A stretch of DNA of 52,320 bases. Source: Anaerolineae bacterium. GTDB taxonomy: Bacteria; Chloroflexota; Anaerolineae; Promineifilales; Promineifilaceae. Location: assembly GCA_023384415.1 (NCBI GenBank), contig JAHDWJ010000036.1:1-52320 (forward strand), in the 5' to 3' direction. Both the position numbers and the translations under genes were made by a program. The notes under the pieces were generated by a model. That model searched no databases. It was not told where the DNA came from and worked only from the letters and a program-made list of their open reading frames with translations. Shown here piece after piece: positions 15,664-24,062 of this stretch; the first letter of the stretch is position 1; each line of letters opens with the position of its first letter.

Positions 15664-16593
15664 ATGGCAAAATCAGCCGATATTGGCAGCAAACGACTTA
15701 TTAGCTTATCGCCGTTAGCCTGGGTACGCTGGCTTACCGGAGATGAACAGTTGGACCAGGCTGACTTGCTTTCGGGCGAGTTTCAATGGATCGGCCGGGC
15801 TAACGACGCCTTGCTTAAGGTACATTCACCGGTACACGGCACCTTTCTCATCCCCAACGAAATCCAACTACGCCCAGATGCTAACGCCCCTTACCGGATG
15901 CGAGCTTATGCTGCTCTTAGCGAGGAAAAATATCATTTACCCACATTCCCTGTCCTGGTCAATATCTTACCACCGCCACCTGGTACACCTATCGTCAGCC
16001 AATACCACACGCAATTTATGGGGGTGATGGCCCATCAGGATTTTAAAGTCATAAACCTGTGGGAAGTGGATGTTAGCCTGGTTTTTGCGGCTAACCTTAA
16101 ACCGTTACTCCCTTTTGTTCCTATTCTGGATGGCGGCAATAATGAACATGTGGTGCAAAAAGCAGTTCACCAACTCCGAGCTGAAGCCACTCTTAACGAG
16201 TTAGAGCCACTGCTGGCTTTCTTTGCCACTTTTGTTTTACAATTGGATGTAGTTCAACAAATTATGAGGTGGGATATGGCGGTATTACGAGAATCACCCT
16301 GGTATAACGAAATTTTGCGGGAAGGGTTAGAGCAAGGGCTAGAGCAAGGGCTGGAGCAAGGGTTGGAGCAAGGGCTGGAGCGTGGCCGCCGGCAAGGTGT
16401 TTTGCAATCTGTACAGAGGCTGCTGCGGCGCCGTTTCGGCGAAATCCCTCAACTGCTTAATGATCAGCTGCGCTACCTATCTCTGGATGCCTTGCAAGAA
16501 TTATTAGATGAGGTGATTGAAGCACAATCTTTAGACCAGGTGCAAAAAGTGATTCAGCAGTTAAATTTGTCCCAAACTAGCGAGCTGCCGTAA
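15664..16593 (+). CDS. Rpn/PD-(D/E)XK-like protein with EQGL repeats and DUF4351-like tail
   Basis: A 309-residue protein of the broad Rpn/YhgA-like and DUF4351 group found in many Chloroflexota and cyanobacteria, with a putative nuclease-fold front half. The N-terminal 200 residues are divergent, and I cannot point to an intact PD-(D/E)XK site. Residues about 220-240 are five copies of a Gly-Leu-Glu-Gln unit encoded by a 12-bp tandem repeat. The tail (VLQSVQRLLRRRFGEIP, then LSLDALQELLDEVIEAQSLDQV) is typical DUF4351. Relatives are linked to recombination or mobile-element control. The gene lies three bases from both neighbours. Confidence 0.7.
   Translation: MAKSADIGSKRLISLSPLAWVRWLTGDEQLDQADLLSGEFQWIGRANDALLKVHSPVHGTFLIPNEIQLRPDANAPYRMRAYAALSEEKYHLPTFPVLVNILPPPPGTPIVSQYHTQFMGVMAHQDFKVINLWEVDVSLVFAANLKPLLPFVPILDGGNNEHVVQKAVHQLRAEATLNELEPLLAFFATFVLQLDVVQQIMRWDMAVLRESPWYNEILREGLEQGLEQGLEQGLEQGLERGRRQGVLQSVQRLLRRRFGEIPQLLNDQLRYLSLDALQELLDEVIEAQSLDQVQKVIQQLNLSQTSELP
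16324..16383 (+). repeat. Five 12-bp tandem repeats inside the Rpn-like gene
   Basis: The unit GGGYTRGAGCAA occurs five times (16324, 16336, 16348, 16360, 16372), the last ending in CGT. Each unit adds four residues (GLEQ). Loss or gain of a unit keeps the frame, so protein length could vary between strains. Confidence 0.85.
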
Positions 16594-16596
16594 TCC

Positions 16597-17583
16597 ATGA
16601 AAGCGTTTATCACCGGGGGTACCGGGTTTGTCGGCGCGAATCTGGTTGAGGGGTTGGCGGAGCAAGGGATTCAGGCGCGGATATTGCGGCGGGAGTCATC
16701 GTCGCTCAAAGCATTAGATGGATTAACCTATGAATCGGCTATTGGCGATATTCTTGATCCGCCAGAAAAGCTGGCTGAATTGATGGCTGGTTGTGATTGG
16801 GTGTTCCATGTGGCGGCGGTAGCTGATTATTGGCGGCAAGGAGAGGCATGGCTTTATAAAGTCAATGTTGAAGGCACGAAAAATATGATTGCGGCCGCAG
16901 CCCTCGCCCGGCCGGCCCGTTTTATCTTCACCAGCTCTCTGGCGGCTATGGGATTACCCCGCCCCGGCCAACTCCTTGACGAATTCTCCACCTTTAACCT
17001 CAAACCCAGGCAGTTCCCCTATGGTCATAGCAAACATCTGGCAGAGATAGAACTGTTCAGGGCGGTAGATGCCGGCCTGCCAGGGATCATAGTAAATCCT
17101 ACCGTTATTCTTGGTCCCCGTGATGTCAACCAGATCTCTGGCTCTTTTATTATTGAAGCGGCCAAAGGAACGTTAAAATTTACTACTCCCGGAGGGGCAA
17201 ATTTTGTGGCCGTAAAAGATGTGGTGGTGGGGCATATCGCGGCCGCACGGCAAGGCCAAATCGGGCAGCGGTACATTTTGGGTGGGGAGAACCGCTCCTT
17301 TAGAGACGTGGCCGAATTGGCCTGTCAACTGGTGGGCCGGCCTAAACCGTGGCTGCATTTACCCCGCTGGCTGCTGCCCCTGGTCGCGGGCGGGGTTGCG
17401 GCCGCGCGGCTGCTCTTAGGCAACCGTATCCCTCTAGATGCCAACCAGGTACGCCTATCTGGGGTCAACATTTATGCTGACACAGGCAAAGCTCAAAGAG
17501 AAATGGGTTTAACGCCTATTCCCTTCGTTGACACTGTACAAACCGCTTACGATTGGTACAATAGTCATGGTTATTTAACGTGA
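16597..17583 (+). CDS. NAD-dependent epimerase/dehydratase (HpnA-like extended SDR)
   Basis: A 328-residue extended short-chain dehydrogenase. The Rossmann motif GGTGFVGANL is at the start, the catalytic Ser is in FTSSLAAMG, and YGHSKHLAE holds the Tyr-x-x-x-Lys pair. The sequence is closest in style to hopanoid-associated sugar epimerases (HpnA) and dihydroflavonol-reductase-like proteins, including VFHVAAVADYW and NVEGTKNMI. The substrate is unknown: a nucleotide sugar, a sterol-like lipid or a polyketide are all possible. The membrane protein gene 23 bases downstream suggests a lipid-related role, but this is inference. Confidence 0.82.
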   Translation: MKAFITGGTGFVGANLVEGLAEQGIQARILRRESSSLKALDGLTYESAIGDILDPPEKLAELMAGCDWVFHVAAVADYWRQGEAWLYKVNVEGTKNMIAAAALARPARFIFTSSLAAMGLPRPGQLLDEFSTFNLKPRQFPYGHSKHLAEIELFRAVDAGLPGIIVNPTVILGPRDVNQISGSFIIEAAKGTLKFTTPGGANFVAVKDVVVGHIAAARQGQIGQRYILGGENRSFRDVAELACQLVGRPKPWLHLPRWLLPLVAGGVAAARLLLGNRIPLDANQVRLSGVNIYADTGKAQREMGLTPIPFVDTVQTAYDWYNSHGYLT

Positions 17584-17606
17584 TAGTTGCCTTGTAGGAG
17601 GAAACC

Positions 17607-18731
17607 ATGAGCGCAACAGCTTTACCCTATCGCTCTAGTCTGGCGGCCGAAAGCAAAAGTTTGTGGATATACAACCAAAAATGGGATCTCGCCTTTATCA
17701 GCCTGAGTGTTTTGCTTGTGCCTATTCCTTATTTAACCTGGATTTTTATGGATAAGGTATTGGGTATGGAATCAGATATCGGGCGGCAGGCGGTCAATCT
17801 GCTCATCGCCATTTTTATCGGTGGGCCACATATGTATGCCACCTTTACCCGAACCGCCTTTGATGAGGATTTTCGTAAACATTATCGCGGGTTTGTCCGC
17901 TCTTCCATTATTATTCCTCTTGTCGTTATCACCCTGGCTTTGACCAACCTGACATTATTGCTAACCATCTTTTTCTTCTGGGCCTCTATCCACGTCTTGC
18001 ATCAAATTGTCTTTATCGTTGAATCGTACAACGCCAAGGCTGGCACAGTTTCCCGTAAAACATCCCTCTCGCCCACGTCTAAACTCATAGATTATGCCGT
18101 TGTTTTGACCAGCCTATACCCTATCGCCTCATATCGCATAGCCATCACCCAGGATTTTGCTATTGGCCCAAGCAATCTAAATGATGTGATACCCTCTATC
18201 TTTGAAATGCCCTGGGTAGTGTATGCGGCCAGTGTCGCCTTTGTTATTGCCCTGGTCGCGTTTATTATTAAAACGGGAATAGAGATACGGGATGGCACCG
18301 CCCATTATCCTAAAGTGCTGTTTATCAGTGTGACGGTGGTGGCTTCGTTTATCGTGCCGGCATTGGGCAATTTGGATACCGGTTTTCAGGGGATGAACTT
18401 CTGGCATTCTTTCCAATATTTAGCCCTGACCTGGTATATTAACCGGCTGCGGCTGGAGCGGGGTGAGTTGAATCGCAAACCGATGATTCAGCGTATTTCC
18501 CGCGATGGCAAAGCCAGGGCCTTTTATGGGTTTAACATGATGCTGACCTTTGGCACCGGGGTCATTATCGGTATAGTCACCCTACTGCTCCATTATGGCT
18601 TAGGCGGCCGCTGGGACAATTGGTCTTATGCGTTTGAGACAGCCTATTACATCGGGGTTCTATCTATTTTGTGGATTCATTATTATCACGACCATTTCCT
18701 GTTTACCAATGCGGACTCGGTTGTGCTTTAG
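17607..18731 (+). CDS. Multi-pass membrane protein with conserved histidines
   Basis: A 374-residue protein with about nine predicted membrane helices and no family that I recognise with certainty. Histidines recur in or next to helices: GGPHMYATF, SIHVLHQIVF, FWHSFQYLALTWY and WIHYYHDHFLF. This is the spacing seen in membrane metal or diiron enzymes such as desaturase- or Blh-like oxygenases, so a lipid- or isoprenoid-modifying oxygenase is possible but not shown. AGGAGG before the ATG is one of the best ribosome sites in the window. It ends an apparent operon with the thiolase, Rpn-like and epimerase genes. Confidence 0.6.
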   Translation: MSATALPYRSSLAAESKSLWIYNQKWDLAFISLSVLLVPIPYLTWIFMDKVLGMESDIGRQAVNLLIAIFIGGPHMYATFTRTAFDEDFRKHYRGFVRSSIIIPLVVITLALTNLTLLLTIFFFWASIHVLHQIVFIVESYNAKAGTVSRKTSLSPTSKLIDYAVVLTSLYPIASYRIAITQDFAIGPSNLNDVIPSIFEMPWVVYAASVAFVIALVAFIIKTGIEIRDGTAHYPKVLFISVTVVASFIVPALGNLDTGFQGMNFWHSFQYLALTWYINRLRLERGELNRKPMIQRISRDGKARAFYGFNMMLTFGTGVIIGIVTLLLHYGLGGRWDNWSYAFETAYYIGVLSILWIHYYHDHFLFTNADSVVL

Positions 18732-18737
18732 TTTTTA

Positions 18738-18802
18738 GCCACGAATGACACGAATTAGCACGAATGAAGCAATAATCCGTGCTAATTCGAGGAATTCGTG
18801 GC
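18738..18802. repeat. Complete TTCGTG/CACGAA dispersed palindrome
   Basis: GCCACGAAT (18738-18746) pairs with ATTCGTGGC (18794-18802), and inside it CGAATTAGCACG (18751-18762) pairs with CGTGCTAATTCG (18778-18789). This is a near-perfect hairpin of about 24 bp. It has no T-run and lies between the membrane protein gene and rsmG, ending 13 bases before the rsmG ATG. Confidence 0.8.
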
Positions 18803-18814
18803 AACGCCTTGCCA

Positions 18815-19519
18815 ATGGACTTTATCGCGGCCGCAGCCCCCTATGGCCTTGTCCTCTCCCCCCATCAGCATACCCAATTCCACCATTATTTAGCCCTGCT
18901 CCTGGAATGGAATGAGCGGTTTAATCTGACAGCTATCCGTGAGCCGGAGCAAATCTGGCGGCGCCATTTCCTGGATAGTTTAAGTTGCGCTCTGGTCACA
19001 GGTGATCTAAATGGGCGGCGGCTGATAGATGTGGGCACTGGGGCCGGCTTTCCTGGCTTGCCCCTGAAGATCGCTTTTCCTGGCTTAAAGCTTACCCTGG
19101 TGGAAAGCACTACCAAGAAAAAACAATTTTTGCAGGCGGTGGTTAATGCGTTGGTGCTTGAGGATGTAACCATCCTGGCTGAGCGGGCGGAAACAGTTGG
19201 GCAGCAGGCAGAATACCGAGAGCAGTATGATATTGCGGCCGCCAGAGCGGTGGCGGATTTGCCGGTTTTGCTGGAATATTTGCTGCCGCTGTGCCGGGTG
19301 GGGGGATTGGTGGTGGCCCAAAAAGGAGAGAGCGCGGCCGCGGAGCTAACCAGGGCCACTCATGCCTTACAACTGCTGGGGGGAGAGTTTCGGGAGATGA
19401 AAGAGGTGTGGCTGCCAGAAGGGACGCGGCCGCACTACCTCATTGCTATCCAAAAAACCCAACCAACCCCGATGATCTACCCCCGTCGCCCCGGCCAACC
19501 AGTCAGGCGGCCGCTGTAA
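18815..19519 (+). CDS. rsmG: 16S rRNA (guanine527-N7)-methyltransferase
   Basis: Methylates G527 in the 530 loop of 16S rRNA; loss of the enzyme gives low-level streptomycin resistance in known species. It has 234 residues from ATG 18815, chosen because the family begins with a short helix before LSPHQHTQFHHYLALLLEWNERFNLTA in shortened form. The SAM site is LIDVGTGAGFPGLPLKI, and RAVADLPVLLEYLLPLCRVGG is the second family block. No Shine-Dalgarno sequence is clear; a dispersed palindrome stands directly upstream. It converges on the cyclase gene with 12 bases between the stop codons. Confidence 0.93.
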   Translation: MDFIAAAAPYGLVLSPHQHTQFHHYLALLLEWNERFNLTAIREPEQIWRRHFLDSLSCALVTGDLNGRRLIDVGTGAGFPGLPLKIAFPGLKLTLVESTTKKKQFLQAVVNALVLEDVTILAERAETVGQQAEYREQYDIAAARAVADLPVLLEYLLPLCRVGGLVVAQKGESAAAELTRATHALQLLGGEFREMKEVWLPEGTRPHYLIAIQKTQPTPMIYPRRPGQPVRRPL

Positions 19520-19531
19520 ACACCTTGCTTC

Positions 19532-21526
19532 TCACCGGTTTCCTTCGCCACCAAAGGCTGTCCTATCAATTTCTGGCAGCGGCCCCCGCTTCATCTGAGC
19601 ACGATACAGCAGTTGCGGCACCTTTTTTCCCCGAATAAGCTGCTCCCCAATAGATTCAAATTGGATCTCTCGCAGCAGCTCAAAATTATACTCCTGAATG
19701 GCCTGATGAATTGTAGCCGTAATGATAATCTGCCCATCAGAAGCCATTTCTACCAACCGGTGAGCCGTATTAACTGCTTCGCCCACCATGGCAAAATTCA
19801 TACGTGTTTCTGCCCCCACATTGCCTACCACTACTTCACCCTGATCAATCCCTACACCCAAACCTAACTCCGTACCGACACGCCGGTACCATTTTTGGCG
19901 TAAATATTCAAAACGCCGCTGCATCATCAACGCAGTCACAATGGCCCGATAAGAGGCATCCTTTTGATCAAATGGGACATTAAAACCAACCATAAGTTCA
20001 TCCCCAACCAGATCAAACACCGTCCCCTCAAATTCATAAACAAGATTGGTCATTTCAGTAAAAAACTCATTAAGCAAGGGGATAGCCCGGCCAGGTTCTA
20101 GCTCCACCACCATAGGCGTAAACCCACGTAAATCGGCAAACAAAATAACCGCCCGACGTCGCTGCTGTTGATCCAAGAGACCTGGATCCTTGGACAAAAT
20201 GTGATCCACCAGCTGTTCTGACATATACCGCTTAAACGTATTTTTAACCCGATCTTTTTCCTGCCGTTCCTGGGCTAACTTCATCTCTTCAGCCCGTCGC
20301 CGCTCTGTTACATCTTGCAGCACAGCCACATAACCAACCCCTAAAATGGGAGAGACGCTGGCATATAGAATTTTGTTGTGGCTTTTTAATTCATCGGTGA
20401 TTGCCTTTTCAGCCGCCTGGGCAAAGAGGGGTTGGAGAGCAAACAACTCTGGTACATCCCGTATAGACAGCCCCACCACATCATGGTGATTAAGCTGGAA
20501 AAGATCAACGGCAGCCCTGTTTACTTTGTTCAACCGCCAAAGCTCATCGGTTGTAATAATTGCGTCCGATGTTTGAGCATAAATCGCTTCTAATTTATGT
20601 CGCTGCTCATTAATTTCACTAAATAAATAGGCGTTCTCAATGGCCGTAGTCATCTGTGCCCCAATGGTTTCTAACAAAGAGAGATGTTCGGTTCGGAAAT
20701 AATTGGCCTGGGGATGGGTCAAAAACAAAACCCCAATAACGCGGTCTAATTTAGAAAGGGGAACTCCAATCACCGAGCCATGTGGCTCCATTTCATCACT
20801 GAGGCGTACCCACCGTGGATCCTGGTGAATATCATCCACAATAACCCCCCGCTTATGGCGGGCTAGCCAACCCGCCAGACCTCGACTCATCACTTCGGGG
20901 TTGATGGGATCCGAAACCTTTTCGGCAATACCGTCGCGAAAGCGAATTCGTGAGCTGACCTGGTTGTATTCATCAATGAGAAAAATATTGCCCGATTGGG
21001 CCCCAACAGCATCTTGGGTCTGGATGATGATCTCAATCATCATCTGATCTAGCTCACGAGCGCTGGTAATGGCCCGGCTGACATCATAGAGGCGTTGCAG
21101 CCTGTTTCGTTCTTCTTCTAACTTTTCGCGGGCGTTTTTGAGGTTAATAAGTGACCGAACACGTACAAGCAGTTCAGCCCGGTCATAAGGGCGGGAAAGA
21201 AATTCATCTGCGCCTGATTCAATGCCTTTGACCCGATATTGAACATCGCGTAAGGCCGTTACCATTATGATGGGTATGCCCTGGGTAAGAGGGTCTTTCT
21301 TGAGCTGCTGGCATACATCAAAGCCGCTGATGGTGGGCATCATTACATCGAGAAGAATGAGGTCTGGTTTCTGTTGGCGTGCTTGATCAAGGCCACGCAG
21401 GCCATCTTCAGCGTGGATGATGGTGTAATCCTGGGGCTTGAGTTGGGAGGATAAGAGTAAACGATTATCCTCCCGATCATCAATGATCAGAATTGTCGGG
21501 AAAGATGTTGCAATAAGGCCTGACAT
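19532..21526 (-). CDS. Receiver-GAF-PAS-class III nucleotide cyclase
   Basis: A 664-residue signalling protein. Domains: receiver (about 10-125, phospho-acceptor Asp60 in DLILLDVMMP), coiled coil, GAF (about 150-310), PAS (about 325-425) and a class III cyclase domain (about 455-640). The cyclase has the first metal Asp in FADLRGFT, the second in GDELM, and the transition-state Asn and Arg in AVNTAHRL. The residues that select the base are unusual: the Lys four before the second metal Asp is Asp (DLVGD), and the Asp seven before the Asn is Ala. ATP specificity is therefore doubtful. The gene contains no GCGGCCGC copy, unlike its surroundings. Confidence 0.88.
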   Translation of the reverse strand: MSGLIATSFPTILIIDDREDNRLLLSSQLKPQDYTIIHAEDGLRGLDQARQQKPDLILLDVMMPTISGFDVCQQLKKDPLTQGIPIIMVTALRDVQYRVKGIESGADEFLSRPYDRAELLVRVRSLINLKNAREKLEEERNRLQRLYDVSRAITSARELDQMMIEIIIQTQDAVGAQSGNIFLIDEYNQVSSRIRFRDGIAEKVSDPINPEVMSRGLAGWLARHKRGVIVDDIHQDPRWVRLSDEMEPHGSVIGVPLSKLDRVIGVLFLTHPQANYFRTEHLSLLETIGAQMTTAIENAYLFSEINEQRHKLEAIYAQTSDAIITTDELWRLNKVNRAAVDLFQLNHHDVVGLSIRDVPELFALQPLFAQAAEKAITDELKSHNKILYASVSPILGVGYVAVLQDVTERRRAEEMKLAQERQEKDRVKNTFKRYMSEQLVDHILSKDPGLLDQQQRRRAVILFADLRGFTPMVVELEPGRAIPLLNEFFTEMTNLVYEFEGTVFDLVGDELMVGFNVPFDQKDASYRAIVTALMMQRRFEYLRQKWYRRVGTELGLGVGIDQGEVVVGNVGAETRMNFAMVGEAVNTAHRLVEMASDGQIIITATIHQAIQEYNFELLREIQFESIGEQLIRGKKVPQLLYRAQMKRGPLPEIDRTAFGGEGNR

Positions 21527-21749
21527 CGTAACAATGGGCGACCGATCTGGCAGGATGTGTGGGACGACGATGCAAGATAAAAAATAAATGCTGTCTTGGT
21601 TTCTTTGTGGTAGATGGGTATCAACCGACAGATGAGAAACGACTACTGATTATAACGCCAAGCACAAATAAATGGGTACGCCATATATAGCCATTAAGAA
21701 TCAGTTTATCTCTTATGTCCTGGTACATTGGGACTACATATAGGGTTTA

Positions 21750-22979
21750 TCAGGTTATTTGGCGGTCTGGTCGGGCCTGGCCTTTGGCAATAGTGATGGT
21801 GGTGGCCTTTTGAATGAAGGGAGCTTCGAACATATTCAGGTCAGTTGAGGTCATAAGGGCCTGGGGGACTTGCTGTACAGTATTGAGCAAAAGGGTGCGG
21901 CGACGGTTGTCTAATTCGGACATAACTTCATCTAGGAGAATGATGGGGGTGTCCCCAGTTTGCTCGGTAATCCAATGAATTTCGGCTAGTTTGAGGGCGA
22001 GCATGGCGCTGCGCTGCTGCCCTCGGGAGCCGAAATGGCGTAAATCACGACCGTTGACCCAGAATTTCCAATCATCACGGTGGGGACCCAGGGTGGTGCG
22101 GCCGCGTTGAATATCTATCTCTGTTGCGGCCGCAATTGCCCGCATAAACCGTTTTTCCACCAGACTACTGCTACCCGTTTGCTCCAGCCATTCACTCAAA
22201 ACCAACAAAGAATCCCCACTCTCTTCATCATCCCCATTATTTAATTTACCATTTCCCGCTTCCAGGTGGGGCAAATACCCCAGGCGCAGCACTTCATTTT
22301 GCTCCGTTAGAGATTCATAATGGATACGTTGAGCAAAACGAGCCACCCCAGCCATAAACCGTGCCCGCCGCCATAAAAGTTGGCTGCCCAGGTGAACCAA
22401 TTTATCAGTATAGACAGGTAAAAGATCGCGGCCGCTACCTGTTTCCCCAATTTGTCGCAGCAGGGCATTACGTTGTTCCAGCACCTTATTATACATGGAC
22501 AAATGACGACAATATAGTTGATCTACCTGACATAAGGTAATATCCATATAACGACGGCGATCGACAGGTGGTCCAGTAATAATTTGCATATCTTGCGGCA
22601 AAAACAAAACCGCTCGCAAATTACCCAATAAATCCATTAACCGCACCTTCCGTTGATCCACCAACGCCTCCCGACGAAACGATCCCTGCTCCTTAATCAG
22701 GCGTATCTCTACCTGATGTGCCCCGTCGCTGCTTTCCAACCGGGCTACCAATCTACCGACAATAACTGGTTCCCCAGATTCATCGGCTGTCCAGTTAATG
22801 AGCTGGCTGTCCTGCTCTACCTGGGGTGAACGGCTCGTGGCCAGGTAAAACACTGCTTCCAGCAAATTGGTCTTGCCTTGAGCATTGTCTCCATGAAAGA
22901 TGGTTACTCCCGGTTCAAGATTGAGTTCCAGGCGGCCATAATTACGAAAATTAGTCAACGACAGATGGCGAATATACAT
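21750..22979 (-). CDS. recF: DNA replication and repair protein RecF
   Basis: An SMC-like ATPase that loads RecA on gapped single-stranded DNA together with RecO and RecR. It has 409 residues, slightly long. Walker A is FHGDNAQGKTNLLEAV, the ABC signature region is HFGSRGQQRSAMLALKLAE, and Walker B is ILLDEVMSELD. It starts with the family's MYIRHLSLTNFRNY. It stands alone here; dnaA, dnaN and gyrB, common neighbours elsewhere, are not in the window. It diverges from the S49 peptidase gene. The 223 bases before the cyclase start hold no other gene. Confidence 0.95.
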   Translation of the reverse strand: MYIRHLSLTNFRNYGRLELNLEPGVTIFHGDNAQGKTNLLEAVFYLATSRSPQVEQDSQLINWTADESGEPVIVGRLVARLESSDGAHQVEIRLIKEQGSFRREALVDQRKVRLMDLLGNLRAVLFLPQDMQIITGPPVDRRRYMDITLCQVDQLYCRHLSMYNKVLEQRNALLRQIGETGSGRDLLPVYTDKLVHLGSQLLWRRARFMAGVARFAQRIHYESLTEQNEVLRLGYLPHLEAGNGKLNNGDDEESGDSLLVLSEWLEQTGSSSLVEKRFMRAIAAATEIDIQRGRTTLGPHRDDWKFWVNGRDLRHFGSRGQQRSAMLALKLAEIHWITEQTGDTPIILLDEVMSELDNRRRTLLLNTVQQVPQALMTSTDLNMFEAPFIQKATTITIAKGQARPDRQIT

Positions 22980-23122
22980 AATATGGATTTTCTCTCCCCA
23001 CCTATTTTCCCAGATAACTGTTCTCTGGACAAAACCCCTTGTTAATTAGCCAAAATTTGCTCAGACAACCTCTCCCATGCTATCCTATTGCCACTCTGTT
23101 ACTTTGCCAAAAGGAGCAAAAG

Positions 23123-24001
23123 ATGACCGAAACCAACAGCCGCTCATTTTCTCCGTTGTACCTCATTTTTGTATTTCTTATAGCCATATTGCTTCCTCTA
23201 GGGCTGGGTTTGTATCTGGCTCCTCGGGTTGTCCCCCAGCCCAAAATTGGGGTGGTACGCCTGACGTATGAAATCAACAGTTTCACCGCTGATTTGTTCA
23301 AAAAACAGATGGCCTATGCGCGTAACGATCCAGCTTTCAAAGCAGTTGTGGTCATCATCAACAGCCCTGGTGGTACAGCTTCAGACAGCGAAGAGATGTT
23401 CCTGGAAATGTTGACTACCCGTGAACAAATGCCGGTGGTTGCCTCTATTGATTTTATTGCCGCTAGCGGGGGATATTTCACAGCGGTAGGTGCGGATGAA
23501 ATTTATGCCAAATCTTCGGCCTTCATTGGCAATATTGGGGTCATTGGGCTGCTGCCAGGTGGTGTTTTTATCGAAGATGATGTGTTGACCACAGGCCCAT
23601 ATAAATATTTTGGATCCACCCGAGATGGAGATGTTCGCACTATTGAGACGTTGAAGTTTGCTTTCTTGAATGCAGTGCAAACAGGGCGTGGTGACGTTCT
23701 CCAGGCAGATCCGGAGTTTCTCTCCCGTGCCGAAGGATTTGATGGGGTACGCTCTTTAGAGTTGGGGCTGATTGATGGGATTGCTTCCACCCAAAATGCG
23801 ATTGACCGTGCGGCCGCGTTGGCGGGCATCAAAAATTACGAAGCCGTAGAAATCTTTGACCTGGTATACGACCCTGAAGATTTCTTCTTTTTTGCCTACC
23901 ATCCCAGTCAACAGATAGATTTAGAAAGATTGTGGGCACAACCCACCGATCTACCTCCCGGTTATTACTATCGTTACCTCAAAATCAACAGCGTCCGGTA
24001 A
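23123..24001 (+). CDS. S49-family (SppA-like) membrane serine protease
   Basis: A 292-residue signal-peptide-peptidase-like enzyme. The start is ATG 23123, because AAAGGAG precedes it and the protein then begins just before a membrane anchor (residues about 12-33). The oxyanion segment is IINSPGGTASDSEE, the nucleophile Ser115 is in FIAASGGYFTAVGADEIYA, and Lys161 in TTGPYKYFGS is the likely general base, 46 residues on, as in single-domain SppA. The active site should face outward. It may clear signal peptides or mistargeted membrane proteins. It lies next to an exported protein gene with only 61 bases between. Confidence 0.88.
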   Translation: MTETNSRSFSPLYLIFVFLIAILLPLGLGLYLAPRVVPQPKIGVVRLTYEINSFTADLFKKQMAYARNDPAFKAVVVIINSPGGTASDSEEMFLEMLTTREQMPVVASIDFIAASGGYFTAVGADEIYAKSSAFIGNIGVIGLLPGGVFIEDDVLTTGPYKYFGSTRDGDVRTIETLKFAFLNAVQTGRGDVLQADPEFLSRAEGFDGVRSLELGLIDGIASTQNAIDRAAALAGIKNYEAVEIFDLVYDPEDFFFFAYHPSQQIDLERLWAQPTDLPPGYYYRYLKINSVR

Positions 24002-24062
24002 TCTTCTTATTGCTCACTGCTAACGGCTCACCTTTTTGGACTGCCTAGCCTGGAGAACTTTC

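Noticed and set aside
18738..18802. Insertion-sequence ends
   Set aside because: Arms are close together, no transposase or target duplication is visible, and copies differ too much; treated as dispersed palindromes.
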